DNA of 64,000 nucleotides from assembly GCF_029714285.1 (NCBI RefSeq), contig NZ_CP121664.1:434001-498000 (forward strand), read 5' to 3'. The first letter of the stretch is position 1. Each line of letters begins with the position of its first letter. This DNA comes from Rhizobium sp. CB3090. Lineage in GTDB: Bacteria > Pseudomonadota > Alphaproteobacteria > Rhizobiales > Rhizobiaceae. A program made the translations under genes and the position numbers. The notes beneath the pieces were generated by a model that searched no databases, was not told the origin of the DNA, and was given only the letters and a program-made list of their open reading frames with translations. Of the stretch, positions 28,988-38,104 are shown in pieces.

Positions 28988-29701
28988 TCAAGCGGTAACG
29001 GGATTCCGGCGGAACTCTGCCGGCTTGAACAGTTCCTCAGGAAACTCGCTGAGGCGTGAGTGATGCAAATTGCCTCCCAATCCGTAGAATTCGCGGAAGC
29101 TCATGATCAGGGGGCGCCATTTCTCCGGATCAATCCGATCCTTGTTATCATCCCGCAAAATGCTCTCGACGGCGTGCACGCGGACGATTCGCACTTCAAT
29201 CGCCTTCATGGGCGAGCGAATTCTCGGGTTGCCCACGCCAAAATCATGAACCGCAGCCAGTTCAGCTTCCAACTGAACGGGGCACTCGAATACGCGTGGC
29301 GGCGCCACCGCCTCGGACTGCACGGGCGTCAGGCCAGCGAGGCCGAACTTGTCCTCGACATAGCGAAAACCCATCGGTGTCTTGTTGCTCGGAACAGGAT
29401 TGCTGCCGGTCGTCAACGCGAGGCGATCGACGGAACCGACCTGCTTTTCGGAAGGCAGGTTGAGCACGCACTGCCCGGTGCGAAGTATGTTCTCGACGGT
29501 CTTGGAGGTGCTGTTCAATCCCAGCATGCAACCCCAGCCAAGCCACCACGCTGAAGACATGGGCGCCAGGTTTGCAGTACCGTTTTCATTCAATGATGAA
29601 ATCAGAACAACAGGCGTGCCCATGTAGAGGATCGCAGGGTCGACGGCTATCGCGCCAGGGGTCGAGCTGTCGGTGGTAACGAGTTGGGAACTACTTAACA
29701 T
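28988..29701 (-). CDS. Flavin-reductase-like (split-barrel) flavoprotein
   Basis: A 237-residue protein of the flavin reductase-like FMN-binding family. The segment MGTPVVLISSLNENGTANLAPMSSAWWLG is the usual N-terminal strand and phosphate-binding region, and LNLPSEKQVGSVDRLALTTG follows. It differs from PaiB and belongs to the group often annotated as flavin reductase or DIM6/NTAB family. The ATG at 29701 has AAAGGAA upstream and is preferred to a start 36 residues earlier. It lies downstream of a broken permease gene on the same strand. Partner enzyme and substrate are unknown. Confidence 0.85.
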   Translation of the reverse strand: MLSSSQLVTTDSSTPGAIAVDPAILYMGTPVVLISSLNENGTANLAPMSSAWWLGWGCMLGLNSTSKTVENILRTGQCVLNLPSEKQVGSVDRLALTTGSNPVPSNKTPMGFRYVEDKFGLAGLTPVQSEAVAPPRVFECPVQLEAELAAVHDFGVGNPRIRSPMKAIEVRIVRVHAVESILRDDNKDRIDPEKWRPLIMSFREFYGLGGNLHHSRLSEFPEELFKPAEFRRNPVTA

Positions 29702-29980
29702 AGTCGGTTCCTTTATCTTTTCTATTTTCACGAACGCGTAAGGAAATCGCAGTTGGCGTAAGTCGGCAGCGGAATCCGCGTCCAAACCGCGATATGGCGA
29801 CTTCCTCATCGCGCTCAGGCAGGATTAGAAGCAAGCTGGATCGCAACGGAGGTCCAGTTTCGGACTGATGATTTGGTCCAGATAATAAAAGTACGCTTGA
29901 TGAGATCCTGCGTCTTCGACCGCGACGGAGCAGTCCGAATTGCGGATTAAAATCGTGGAAGCAGCGACACCTTGCCTCAC

Positions 29981-30729
29981 TCAAAGATAAGCTCGCGAAA
30001 AGAACACCGCCGTCGTCAGCAATCCGACCGCAATCGTTAGCACCCGCACGACCGATGCCGGCAGACTCCGTCCGACATGCGCTCCGATCCACCCGCCGAT
30101 AACGGCTCCGATCGTCATCGGAATGCACTCTTGCCACATGATTGCGCCGGCCAATACGAAGACGACGACGGCGACCGCGTTTGCGGCGGTTACCATCACC
30201 ATTCTTGTCGGGTTCAGGCTCTTGATCTCCCCGCCCCCGAGCACGCTCCATGCCGCCAGCATCATAAGGCCCACCGCGCCGCCAAAATAGCCGCCATAAA
30301 GACCGAGAAAGGCTTGAACCGTCGCGAAGGCGAGAAAATTCGGACGTGGCTGCGTCCGGAGCTTTGCGCTGAGCCTCGGACCTGCAGCCAGCATCAATGT
30401 CGCCACCAGCAAAAGCCATGGCAGGATGCCATCGAAAATCCTGGAGGGGGTTAGAAGCAACAGAACGCTTCCGGCCACACCACCCATCACTGTCACGATA
30501 GCAATGGGCATGACATTGAGGCCGCACACACTCCTGACCCCGAAACGGTAGACCGATGAGCTCGTCATACCACCTGGAAAAAGGCCAAGGTGCTCGTCGC
30601 GTTTGCGGCAACCGACGGCACTCCGACTGATATCAGGGCTGGCAGGGATACGAACGACCCGCCGCCGGCCAACGCATTCATGTTGCCCGCTAATAGACCA
30701 GCGAAGAAAAGAAGAATGATATTGTACAT
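29981..30729 (-). pseudogene. TauE/SafE-family permease with a frameshift
   Basis: A sulfite/organosulfonate exporter-type permease split by one frameshift. The first 54 codons (30729 to 30565) read MYNIILLFFAGLLAGNMNAL, then GGGSFVSLPAL and ANATSTLAFF, the hallmark N-terminus, and stop at TGA. The rest continues in another frame from GLFPGGMTSSSVYRF to the C-terminus at 29981 with about six membrane helices and the second-half GGYFGGAVGLMMLA motif. The shift lies in the tract CCTTTTTCC (coding sense), where one missing base would restore the consensus ATSTLALFPGG. It may be a real loss or a homopolymer sequencing error. Intact family members move anions across the inner membrane. Confidence 0.8.
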
Positions 30730-30742
30730 GTTCCGGTTGCCT

Positions 30743-31280
30743 TAGAGCGTTTCTGATTTTGTTTGAATCGCAGATTCCCTTTTGATGTCGAATGTGATTC
30801 AAGATGCTGGCTGAGAGGTGGTCAGCATTGATGGTCGCACCTCTTTCGAATGATCTGCGTGAACGTGTCGTGGGCGCTGTTGCGGCGGGAGAGAGCTGCC
30901 GCTCGGTGGCGGCGCGGTTTGGTGTCTCGGTTTCATCTGTTGTGAAGTGGTCGCAGCGGTATCGCCGCAGCGGCTCCGTCGCGCCCGGTCAGATGGGCGG
31001 GCATCGCAAACGCCTTTTGGAACCGCATCGCGCATTCATAGCCGAGCGGATTGCGCAGAGCCCGCAAATCAGCCTGCACGGTCTCAAGGCCGAACTGGCG
31101 GTGAGAGGGGTCATCGTCTCGCATGACGCCGTTTGGCGCTTCTTGCGCCGCGAGGGGCTGCGCTTCAAAAAACGTATGGCTCGCCCGTCTGCAAGTGGTC
31201 TGAAAGAGCCTGATCAATCTGCACCAACGTATCCGGTCTCAAGGCACACCTTGGCCAAGATGGAGCTCCGCACGCCCTGA
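30743..31280 (+). mobile_element. IS630-family element, truncated
   Basis: The ATG at 30831 begins a transposase N-terminus (APLSNDLRERVVGAV, CRSVAARFGVSVSSVVKWSQRY) with the paired helix-turn-helix of IS630-type elements of rhizobia. Homology runs to RREGLRFKK near 31172, where the catalytic DDE part should follow, but the frame instead continues into about 35 unrelated residues and stops at 31280. The left end is probably near 30743, where AGAGCGTTTCTGATTTTG resembles IS630 ends next to a TA. No right end was found. The element is dead. Confidence 0.75.
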
Positions 31281-31401
31281 TCCTCATAAACGCTTCGGCG
31301 AGGTTCGCCATCTTTTTGATCGGGTTTTCAAGGCGTCGTCTAACTGTCAGGCCATCTTCCTCATTCCACCCGCAGATACTCACGGGGCAGCAACGCCTCG
31401 A

Positions 31402-32427
31402 TTACGACACGGTGGCTGTGTGTTCGAACGTCACACGTTTCTGCAAAACCGCCCAAATGATCCGGGCTATCTTTGCTGCCAATGCGACGACAACGACATT
31501 CGGATGGGCGCGCGCGATCAGTCGGCGCAACCACGATCCCGTTGCGGTCTGGGTTCGCGCCAGGTGCGGCATAGCAGCCCTGGCACCATGGATCAGCATT
31601 CGGCGAAGGTAACCATTGCCACGTTTGGTGATGCCCAAAAGCTTGGGTCTGCCTCCGGTCGTCATCTGTCGCGGTACCAGCCCGAGCCAGGCCGCAAGAT
31701 CTCGGCCACGAGCAAAGGCTTGCGCCTGGTCGATCGCAGCAACAAAGGCTGTTGCGTTCAATGATCCTATACCGGGAATCGATTCCAGTCTCTGACACGA
31801 GGCATCATTGTGGGAAAAGGCAGTGAACTCATCATCAAATGATATGATGCGCTCGGAGAGATCACGAAGATCCTGCCACATTTCTTCGAGCAAACGGCGG
31901 ATCCGATCGGTCAACAGATCGCCGCTACTTTCGATCACCTGCGGCAGGACGCTCTCAAGTTTCTTGCGTCCCTGAGGAAAGGTGATGCCGCGCTCCAGAA
32001 GAATTGCACGCAGTTGATTGATGAGGGCGGTCCGCTCACCGACCAAACGATCTCTGGCGCGATGAAGGCTCTGCAGGTCGAGTTGCTCCTCAGTCTTGAG
32101 CTCGACGAACCGCATTGTTGGTCGGGTCGCTGCTTCGGCAATTGCCTCAGCGTCACGGTCGTCATTCTTCTGCGCCTTCACGTAGGGGCGAACGTATTCC
32201 GGCGACATAAGACGAACGACATGCCCTTGCTTTCGCAGCACGCGGCCGAGATGATGAGCGCCGCAGCACGCTTCCATGGCGATGATGCACCCAGGAAACT
32301 TTGCGGTCAGTTTCGGAATGCTGTCGCGGTGAAGTCGCCGGCGCAGAAGGACCTGACCAGCCGCGTCAATCCCCGCCACACTGCAGCTATTCTTGCCAAG
32401 GTCGATTCCCAATAATGCGATCTGCAT
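31402..32427 (-). CDS. IS110-family transposase
   Basis: A 341-residue IS110 transposase starting MQIALLGIDLGKNSCSV. The RuvC-like N-terminal part carries the acidic residues of the DEDD type (GIDLGKN, EACCGAHH, NDDRDAEAIAEA), and the C-terminal transposase-20 region has SIPGIGSLNATAF and the serine-containing PRQMTTGGRPKLLGITKRGN segment. A longer frame to 32553 lacks support. It appears intact and could be active. IS110 elements have no regular inverted repeats, and I could not place their ends or a guide RNA by eye. A second, broken IS110 gene of another type lies 440 bases upstream on the same strand. Confidence 0.92.
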   Translation of the reverse strand: MQIALLGIDLGKNSCSVAGIDAAGQVLLRRRLHRDSIPKLTAKFPGCIIAMEACCGAHHLGRVLRKQGHVVRLMSPEYVRPYVKAQKNDDRDAEAIAEAATRPTMRFVELKTEEQLDLQSLHRARDRLVGERTALINQLRAILLERGITFPQGRKKLESVLPQVIESSGDLLTDRIRRLLEEMWQDLRDLSERIISFDDEFTAFSHNDASCQRLESIPGIGSLNATAFVAAIDQAQAFARGRDLAAWLGLVPRQMTTGGRPKLLGITKRGNGYLRRMLIHGARAAMPHLARTQTATGSWLRRLIARAHPNVVVVALAAKIARIIWAVLQKRVTFEHTATVS

Positions 32428-32865
32428 GACCCGTCCCTTTCTCGATTGATCCTGCGCCATTGTGCAGGAGGTTGGGTGGGCGAGCCATTCCATAAACGAT
32501 GTTTGCCCTTTACGTCCTTCGCAGGACGATGGATGAGGCAAGTTCGAACCCATGTCTGTGCCGTCGCATCACGCGGTAATCACGCTCCGGAGATTGAACC
32601 GCCTTCTGTAACGGGCTGTCCCGAGTCAATCCCTTTTGAGCTTAATCCCTCGCCGAGTGCTTGCTTCTGTCCGCAGTCGACGCCGGGGTCGCTGCTTTAT
32701 GGGGTCTGCTGAGGACCGGCTGGCCAATCTAAGGACGCGCAGTCACCTCAGTGCTGCTTGCGGTTCATCGGCCTATCCGCTCCATCGTCCCGGCGAAGGG
32801 ACCTTGCTCCGGTGGGCTGATGGTGGTGCCCGCCCGAAACCTTGTCTTGTTGTCTCGCTTCCTGC

Positions 32866-33901
32866 TCAGGCGGTCATGGCTGACGCCGCCTTGTAGGGAA
32901 TGAAGTTGGTTTTATCCCTGAGCATGTGGTGCAACACCACCGCCAGCTTACGGGCCAGCGCAACACGCGCCTTTCTGGGTCCCGCACGTCTTGCAACCGC
33001 CAGCGCCCAGCTTTTGAGATCCGAACCCTTCACGGGGCGCGTCAGGATGACATTGGCCGCCTCGTAGAGCGCGGTTCGTACGCCCGCATCACCGATCTTC
33101 GAGATGCGGCCGCCATAATCGGTTTCGCCCGATTGATACTTCTTGGGCGTCAATCCGAAATGCGGCCCCACCGCTCGTGATGATCGGAAGCGCTCAGGCG
33201 CGTCAACAGCCGACACGAATGTCAGCGCCACCAGCACGCCAACGCCGGGCGTCGTCATCAGCCGACGTGCATTATCGTCCTGACGGGCCATGACACGCAG
33301 CTTTCGTTCAAAAACTGCAAATTCGTCCATAAGCGCGTCGCGCACCTTCAACAGTGAAACGGTGATCGCCTCCAAGGTCGGATGACCTTCAATCAGCTCG
33401 CGGATCCGTGCCGCATAGGTGCGCCGCGTGGTCGGCCCTACCTTGAGGCCGAAACCGCGCAGAATGCCCCGGAGGCTCATCTCGATGTCGTGAAGTTCCC
33501 TGGATGAGCTTGCGTGCGGTCAGCAGCGCTCGCACCTCCTGGGCCGGAAGAGATTTGCAGTGGACCGGCCTGAACCAGCCAAGCCGCATTAACTGCGCAA
33601 TGCCCCGTGCGTCCTTCTTGTCGGTCTTCACGGGCATCGTCTTGAAAGCCGTCCGCACGTGGCGCGTCTCGATCAGTTCGACCGCCAGATCCGCCTTCGC
33701 CATTTCCGCGTAAAGCCATTGCGACAAGGGGCCAGCCTCAAGACCAATTCGTTCCATCGCCGCGCCCTGCTCGCCAAACCAGGCGATCAGCGCATCGGGT
33801 TCACTGTGGACCTTTGCCTCGCGCACGATGCGGCCATCCGCATCCACCACGCACACACTCGAGTATTTCAACGAGACATCGATTCCGGCATACTGCTTCA
33901 T
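32866..33901 (-). pseudogene. IS110-family transposase, frameshifted
   Basis: Two overlapping frames together make one IS110 transposase. The first (33901 leftward) reads MKQYAGIDVSLKYSSVCVVD through ETRHVRTAFKTMPVKTDKKDARGIAQLMR to LLTARKLIQG; the second (33480 to 32866) carries GILRGFGLKVG, TTPGVGVLVALTFVSA and FGLTPKKYQSGETDYGG. The shift occurs near 33500 where LIQG should run on into LHDIEMSLRG. It differs clearly from the neighbour at 31402. One or two bases are missing, so it is probably inactive unless recoded. Confidence 0.85.
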
Positions 33902-34450
33902 GGTCGTCTCTCCGTGATGCTATGGAGCAGGCCACTCCTGACTCCGCGACACCATCATTGTGAGGGACGACCACCAAGCCTTCAAACTCGCCTGGCTGGG
34001 ATCCGCCCGTTACACCATCTCATTCTCCTAACCCCATGCTGGGAGGGCGAAACGCCGATCCCGAAGAGAAGCGAGGACCTGCGGAAGATGTCGCCCGGAA
34101 GAGGCGGAGACGCTCGTAAGCGCTTGACCTCAACACGCCGAATAGAGAAGAAGACATGGGTCCCACGCTTTTGCTTTTACCGGAGGACATGCAATATGCT
34201 GGGCAACGCCATTGCCGCAGCGAGCCCGAAGGCGCCGCCCCGACCGCGGTCGACGATGTGAATTTGCTGCTGCCTGAACATTGCATGCCGATGCGATTTC
34301 GGCTGGATCGGCGACGATTGCCATGCGACGCATCGATGATGCGACTGCAGATGCTAATGGCCTTGATGGCCGTCTGCATCGACGCCTCGGCCTGCGGAGT
34401 GGACGGGTATATCCCTCGCCTTTCCCTTTCTCTGTCGTGCCCTTGAAATC
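33902..34450. other. Non-coding stretch between IS110 remnant and brnT
   Basis: About 550 bases in which I recognise no gene. Open frames exist on both strands but look compositional. The left part may include the end of the IS110 element; the boundary could not be fixed. Confidence 0.3.
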
Positions 34451-34475
34451 GATGTATATTATGGCAATATACATC
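34451..34475. promoter_or_regulatory. Perfect palindrome abutting brnT, likely autoregulatory operator
   Basis: GATGTATATT (34451-34460) and AATATACATC (34466-34475) form a perfect 10-bp inverted repeat around the spacer ATGGC. The second arm ends one base before the brnT start codon at 34477, and no Shine-Dalgarno sequence is visible. BrnA antitoxins are known to repress their own operon with BrnT, so this is a good operator candidate. The mRNA may be leaderless or nearly so. Confidence 0.7.
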
Positions 34476-34476
34476 A

Positions 34477-34779
34477 ATGATTAATTGGGACCAGATCACC
34501 GGCTTCGACTGGGACGCGGGAAACGCCCGCAAAAGCGCTGAAAAGCATGACGTCGGCCAGGGCGAAGCGGAGCAGGTGTTTTTTAACGAGCCGCTCCTGA
34601 TGGTTCCCGACGCAAGGCATAGCGCCGAAGAGCGACGCATCCACGCTCTCGGGCGCACCGACGATGGAAGGCTGTTGCATATCACCTTCACGCTTCGGCA
34701 TAACCAATCGAAGATACGAGTGATCTCGGCCCGGGATATGAGCCGCAAGGAACGGAGCTATTATGAGCAAGACGTTTAA
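34477..34779 (+). CDS. brnT: BrnT-family toxin
   Basis: A 100-residue protein matching the BrnT ribonuclease toxin family: FDWDAGNARKSAEKHDVG near the start (family pattern WD..K...N..KH), then AEQVFFNEPLL, RRIHALGRTDDGRLLHITFTLR and IRVISARDMSRKERSYY. BrnT folds like RelE and cleaves RNA, with the histidine and the arginines of these segments in its active region. The downstream gene overlaps it by 17 bases and encodes the antitoxin, the usual toxin-first order for this type II system. The pair lies between an IS110 remnant and an IS6 copy, fitting a plasmid or island stabilisation role. Confidence 0.93.
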   Translation: MINWDQITGFDWDAGNARKSAEKHDVGQGEAEQVFFNEPLLMVPDARHSAEERRIHALGRTDDGRLLHITFTLRHNQSKIRVISARDMSRKERSYYEQDV

Positions 34780-35041
34780 GCCAGTACCGGAATTCAAGAC
34801 GGAAGCGGAAGAACGCGCCTTTTGGGAAAGCCAGGATTCCGACGATCATGTCGACTGGAGCAAGGCTGAACGTGTGCGCATGCCGAACCTGAAACCATCC
34901 TCGACATCAATCTCGCTGCGGCTGCCGAACGCGCTGCTTGAACGGATCAAGATCGCGGCGGGCAAACGAGACGTACCCTACCAATCGCTCATCAAGATCT
35001 GGCTCGCGGAAAAGGTCGACGCTTCTGGCGCGCAACGATGA
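34763..35041 (+). CDS. brnA: BrnA-family antitoxin
   Basis: A 92-residue antitoxin. The N-terminal half is acidic and probably wraps the toxin (FKTEAEERAFWESQDSDDHVDW is typical of BrnA-like CopG antitoxins). The C-terminal half is a ribbon-helix-helix DNA-binding domain: SISLRLPNALLERIKIAAGKR, then VPYQSLIKIWLAEKV. It overlaps brnT by 17 bases, which ensures coupled translation. It should neutralise BrnT and repress the operon through the palindrome just upstream of brnT. Nothing is missing. Confidence 0.92.
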   Translation: MSKTFKPVPEFKTEAEERAFWESQDSDDHVDWSKAERVRMPNLKPSSTSISLRLPNALLERIKIAAGKRDVPYQSLIKIWLAEKVDASGAQR

Positions 35042-35763
35042 CGTTTGCGGGATTGACGAGAACATGGTGGAGCGCACGGCGGCGAAGTGATCCATGGTCA
35101 CCTTCCTTTCATTTCAGACCCGGCACAGATGGCCGGTAAAAGCGACTAGAAATTATCACTTAGAAAGTCAGCCTTCAGTCGTATAAATTTACAAGCGCAC
35201 CTGTCACCCCGCACCTGGGTGCTGATGAACGCTCTTTTCGGTCACCCGGCTCTGCCTTGCCCCACGAGGCGGAGCCGGTGGTTCTTTCTTACTTTGTGCG
35301 GCGCGGTGGCAGCATTCGTGCCCTGAGCAGTTCAGGACCTGCCCTACCAAAAATTGCCCGCCCGAGGGTCTAGAGGCAGTTGATCTGACCTTCGGCCTGC
35401 CGTTGCTCCACGGCAGTTCGATGGCATTGCTCACCGGGTGGATGTCTCTGCGCCGGACGTGGGGGAACCGCATAATAGGAATGAGTTCGGTGTCGATTGC
35501 ATCATCGATCTATGCAGCCAGTGGTCCCGATCTCTTGCGCGGAGAATGCAGTTGAAACGCATAGCCAGGCGTCGCATCTCGGTAAAGGCCACACATCCTT
35601 GCTTTGTGCAGGCTGGATGCGCCAGCAATTGGGCGACGAAGAAAAACGATTCGATCAATCACAGCATCATTCGGCTCACAATTGAGTGCCTTCCAGAATG
35701 CGTTGGGCACCAGGCGCCAAGCCGAAGTCCGCGATCTAGCACTCCCGGAAGCGCACCCTCTCG
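35042..35763. other. Gap between brnA and IS6, no supported gene
   Basis: About 720 bases without a recognisable gene. A GC-rich hairpin lies at 35244-35279. The remainder may be remnant DNA from earlier insertions; I could not assign it. Confidence 0.3.
35244..35290 (+). terminator. Possible terminator downstream of brnTA
   Basis: ACCCGGCTCTGCCTTG pairs, with a few G-U or mismatched positions, with CGAGGCGGAGCCGGTG across a short CCCCA loop, followed by GTTCTTTCTT. The shape fits a Rho-independent terminator, but it lies 200 bases past brnA and the T run is interrupted. Confidence 0.4.
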
Positions 35764-36638
35764 GGCTCTGTTGCAAAAATTTCGGTTGATGCCCGAAAGA
35801 GCGGCGAAGATTTTGAGCGAGATTTTTGATGAGCGATTTCAAGCGGCGTCATTTTCAGGGCGAGATTATCCTTTGGGCAGTGCGATGGTATGCCGTTATG
35901 GCGTCAGCTACCGCGACCTTGAACAGATGATGGGTGAACGGGGCGTCGTCGTCGATCATTCCACGATCTATCGTTGGGTCCAGAAGTACACGCCGGAGAT
36001 CGAAAAACGGCTGCGCTGGCACTGGCGTCGTCCGCAATCAACGAGTTGGCGTGTCGACGAAACCTAAGTGAAGGTTCGTGGCCAATGGACTTGCCTTTAC
36101 CGGGCCGTCGACAAGCACGGTAACACGATCGATTTCTATTTGTCCTCGACCCGCAACGCCAAAGCCGCCAAGCGCTTTCCCGGCAAGGCCCTGAACGGTC
36201 TGAAGGATTGGGAAAAGCCAACCGTGATCAACACCGACAAAGCTCCGACTTATGGCATCGCCATCGCGCACTTGAAAGCGGAAGGTAAATGCCCCAGCGA
36301 GCTTGTGCACCGGCAGGTCAAATATCTGAACAATCGTCGAGGCTGATCACGGCAAGCTGAAACAGCTGATCAGGCCGGTGAGAGGTTCAAGACGCTGAAA
36401 ACGGCCTATGCGACGATCAAAGGTTTCGAGGTCATGCGAGCCTTGCGCAAGGGCCAGGCTGCGATTTTCAATCTGACGGGTGACGTTCGTGGCGAAGCCC
36501 GTATCGTTGAACGGGCTTTTGGCATCGGACCGAGCGCCCTGACGGAAGCTGCGGCATTGCTCGCACCGCCAGGTTGCCAGGTAATCAACGTCCTAACCTC
36601 CCGCCGTCTTGACCAAAATGGAAATTTGCAACAGAGCC
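35764..36638 (+). mobile_element. IS6-family (IS26-like) element, transposase broken
   Basis: Terminal repeats GGCTCTGTTGCAAA at 35764-35777 and TTTGCAACAGAGCC at 36625-36638 bound an 875-bp IS6-type element. The transposase begins at 35789 (MPERAAKILSEIFDERFQ) and has the FSGRDYPLGSAMVCRYGVSYRDLEQMMGERG region, but carries a TAA at 36065-36067 where WRVDET should continue to YVKVRG, and a frameshift after VKYLNN near 36333. The DDE residues lie partly beyond the stop, so it is inactive in cis. The 8 bases on each side differ (CCCTCTCG and ATGCTGCG), so no target duplication is visible, as expected for IS6 cointegrate products or later rearrangement. Confidence 0.88.
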
Positions 36639-36657
36639 ATGCTGCGACCGTTCTACC

Positions 36658-37998
36658 TCAAACAAGCAGAGTCGCAATCTTTCTCAGCGCCGCACTAAGT
36701 TCAACACGAGTAGGCGCACCGAGGCAAAGGCGAATCCCACTTTGATCGCTTTTCGTTAATAGGGAAAGTGCAGGCTCGGTTACTAATATACGGTTTTCGC
36801 GTGCAGCGTAAGCAAGGGCGACCGCCGCAGAGTGGCGCATCGGTAGGAACATGTGGAATCCGTTTCCAATCCAAGCATCCGTTATGGACGCAAAGACTGA
36901 AGCAGCTAGCTCGTTGCGAGCAACCGCTTCTGAATATGTCATCGACGCGATATGGGATGCGACGCCGTCCACGACCCATCGATGCATGACAACGCTTGCA
37001 ATCGGAGAGGCGCCGGACCCTTGCGCACGGATCACGTGCGCGAGCTCATCTAGTTGGTTGGATGGCGCGATTAGAATGCCGATACGCAACCCAGGCGTGA
37101 GTATCTTGGCTAAGCTGCTGATATAGTAAGTTCTTTCAGGCGCTAGATCGAGAAAACAGAGATGATCGGGAGCGGAGAAGGCTGAGTATACGTCATCTTC
37201 GATGATCAATATATCTCGGTGTTTGCAGATGCCCGCAATATCCGTCAGCCGCGAGCGCGACATTGTCTTGCCGGTTGGATTCTGTGCAGTCGGGTTCGTG
37301 AATAACACCAGACGTTTCCCTTTCGCCGCGACCTCGCACGCGGTCCTGTCGAGCGCCGATGGCAGGATGCCCTCATGATCAGTTCCTAGCCCGAGTAATT
37401 CAAGGCCCAATAGACCAGCGATCCTCCGGAGACCGGGAAACGGAAGATCGTCGGTCACTATGCAAACATCCGGCGCGACCATCGTCGCGAGCACAACACA
37501 AAGTGCTTGCTGGCCCCCGTTACAGAGGATCATCCGCTCAGCATCCACGGAGGCGCTGTAGCGTTGCAGCCACCCCGCGAGTGCTAGACGATGCTGAAGG
37601 TCTCCCTGCGGAGGGGCATAGGCTCCGAAGGTCTTGGCGTCTATCGCCGACGCAAGCGTAGCCAATGTCCCACTCAGCAATCGGTCCGACAGAATGTTTG
37701 GAGGCACGTTCACGCTTAGGTCGATTGTCTCGGTGATCGCGAGGTTTTGGCCGGTCGCGAACATGCCGCAGCCGTGGACCGATGAGGCTAGGCCCTGGCG
37801 CTCCAGCAGTGCGTAGGCCTTCGTTACCGTTCCCAAACCAACGCCTAGTCGGTAGCTCAAGTCCCTTTGGGCCGGCAACCGCGCGCCAGGGGGGATCTTT
37901 CCACTTATCAGATCCTCCGCGATCGCAGCGGCGAGGCGATGATAAATCGGCTCATTGCCTTTGGCGAGTCGTGGCTCCCAAGGCGATTTCAGCAGCAT
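36658..37998 (-). CDS. MocR-family regulator of the PLP/desaturase operon
   Basis: A 446-residue MocR-type regulator. A GntR winged helix occupies about residues 15-85 (ISGKIPPGARLPAQRDLSYRLGVGLGTVTKAYALLERQG), followed by a type I aminotransferase-like domain with NPTAQNPTGKTMS, the aspartate in IIEDDVYS and the PLP-lysine in ISSLAKILTPGLRIG. The ATG at 37998 has GGAGGT five bases upstream, a strong site that decides the start. It is divergent from the decarboxylase gene across 106 bases that contain repeats. By family precedent it should control that operon and may sense a PLP-amine or PLP-amino acid adduct. Its 3' end stops 20 bases from the IS6 terminal repeat. Confidence 0.9.
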   Translation of the reverse strand: MLLKSPWEPRLAKGNEPIYHRLAAAIAEDLISGKIPPGARLPAQRDLSYRLGVGLGTVTKAYALLERQGLASSVHGCGMFATGQNLAITETIDLSVNVPPNILSDRLLSGTLATLASAIDAKTFGAYAPPQGDLQHRLALAGWLQRYSASVDAERMILCNGGQQALCVVLATMVAPDVCIVTDDLPFPGLRRIAGLLGLELLGLGTDHEGILPSALDRTACEVAAKGKRLVLFTNPTAQNPTGKTMSRSRLTDIAGICKHRDILIIEDDVYSAFSAPDHLCFLDLAPERTYYISSLAKILTPGLRIGILIAPSNQLDELAHVIRAQGSGASPIASVVMHRWVVDGVASHIASMTYSEAVARNELAASVFASITDAWIGNGFHMFLPMRHSAAVALAYAARENRILVTEPALSLLTKSDQSGIRLCLGAPTRVELSAALRKIATLLV

Positions 37999-38008
37999 AC
38001 TACCTCCA

Positions 38009-38059
38009 AAAAGTGTCACGCTACACAATAGTTATAGCATAAAAGTGTCTCGTGCTATA
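38009..38059. promoter_or_regulatory. Repeats in the divergent mocR/decarboxylase promoter region
   Basis: AAAAGTGTC occurs twice in direct orientation, at 38009-38017 and 38041-38049, and TATAGCA (38033-38039) with TGCTATA (38053-38059) form a perfect 7-bp inverted repeat around a 13-base spacer. These lie between two divergent start codons and are candidate binding sites for the MocR regulator, whose relatives often use direct repeats. Confidence 0.55.
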
Positions 38060-38104
38060 GCTTATACATAGTCGAAATCAACGCGGGTATTGGGCGTAAA
38101 GCTT

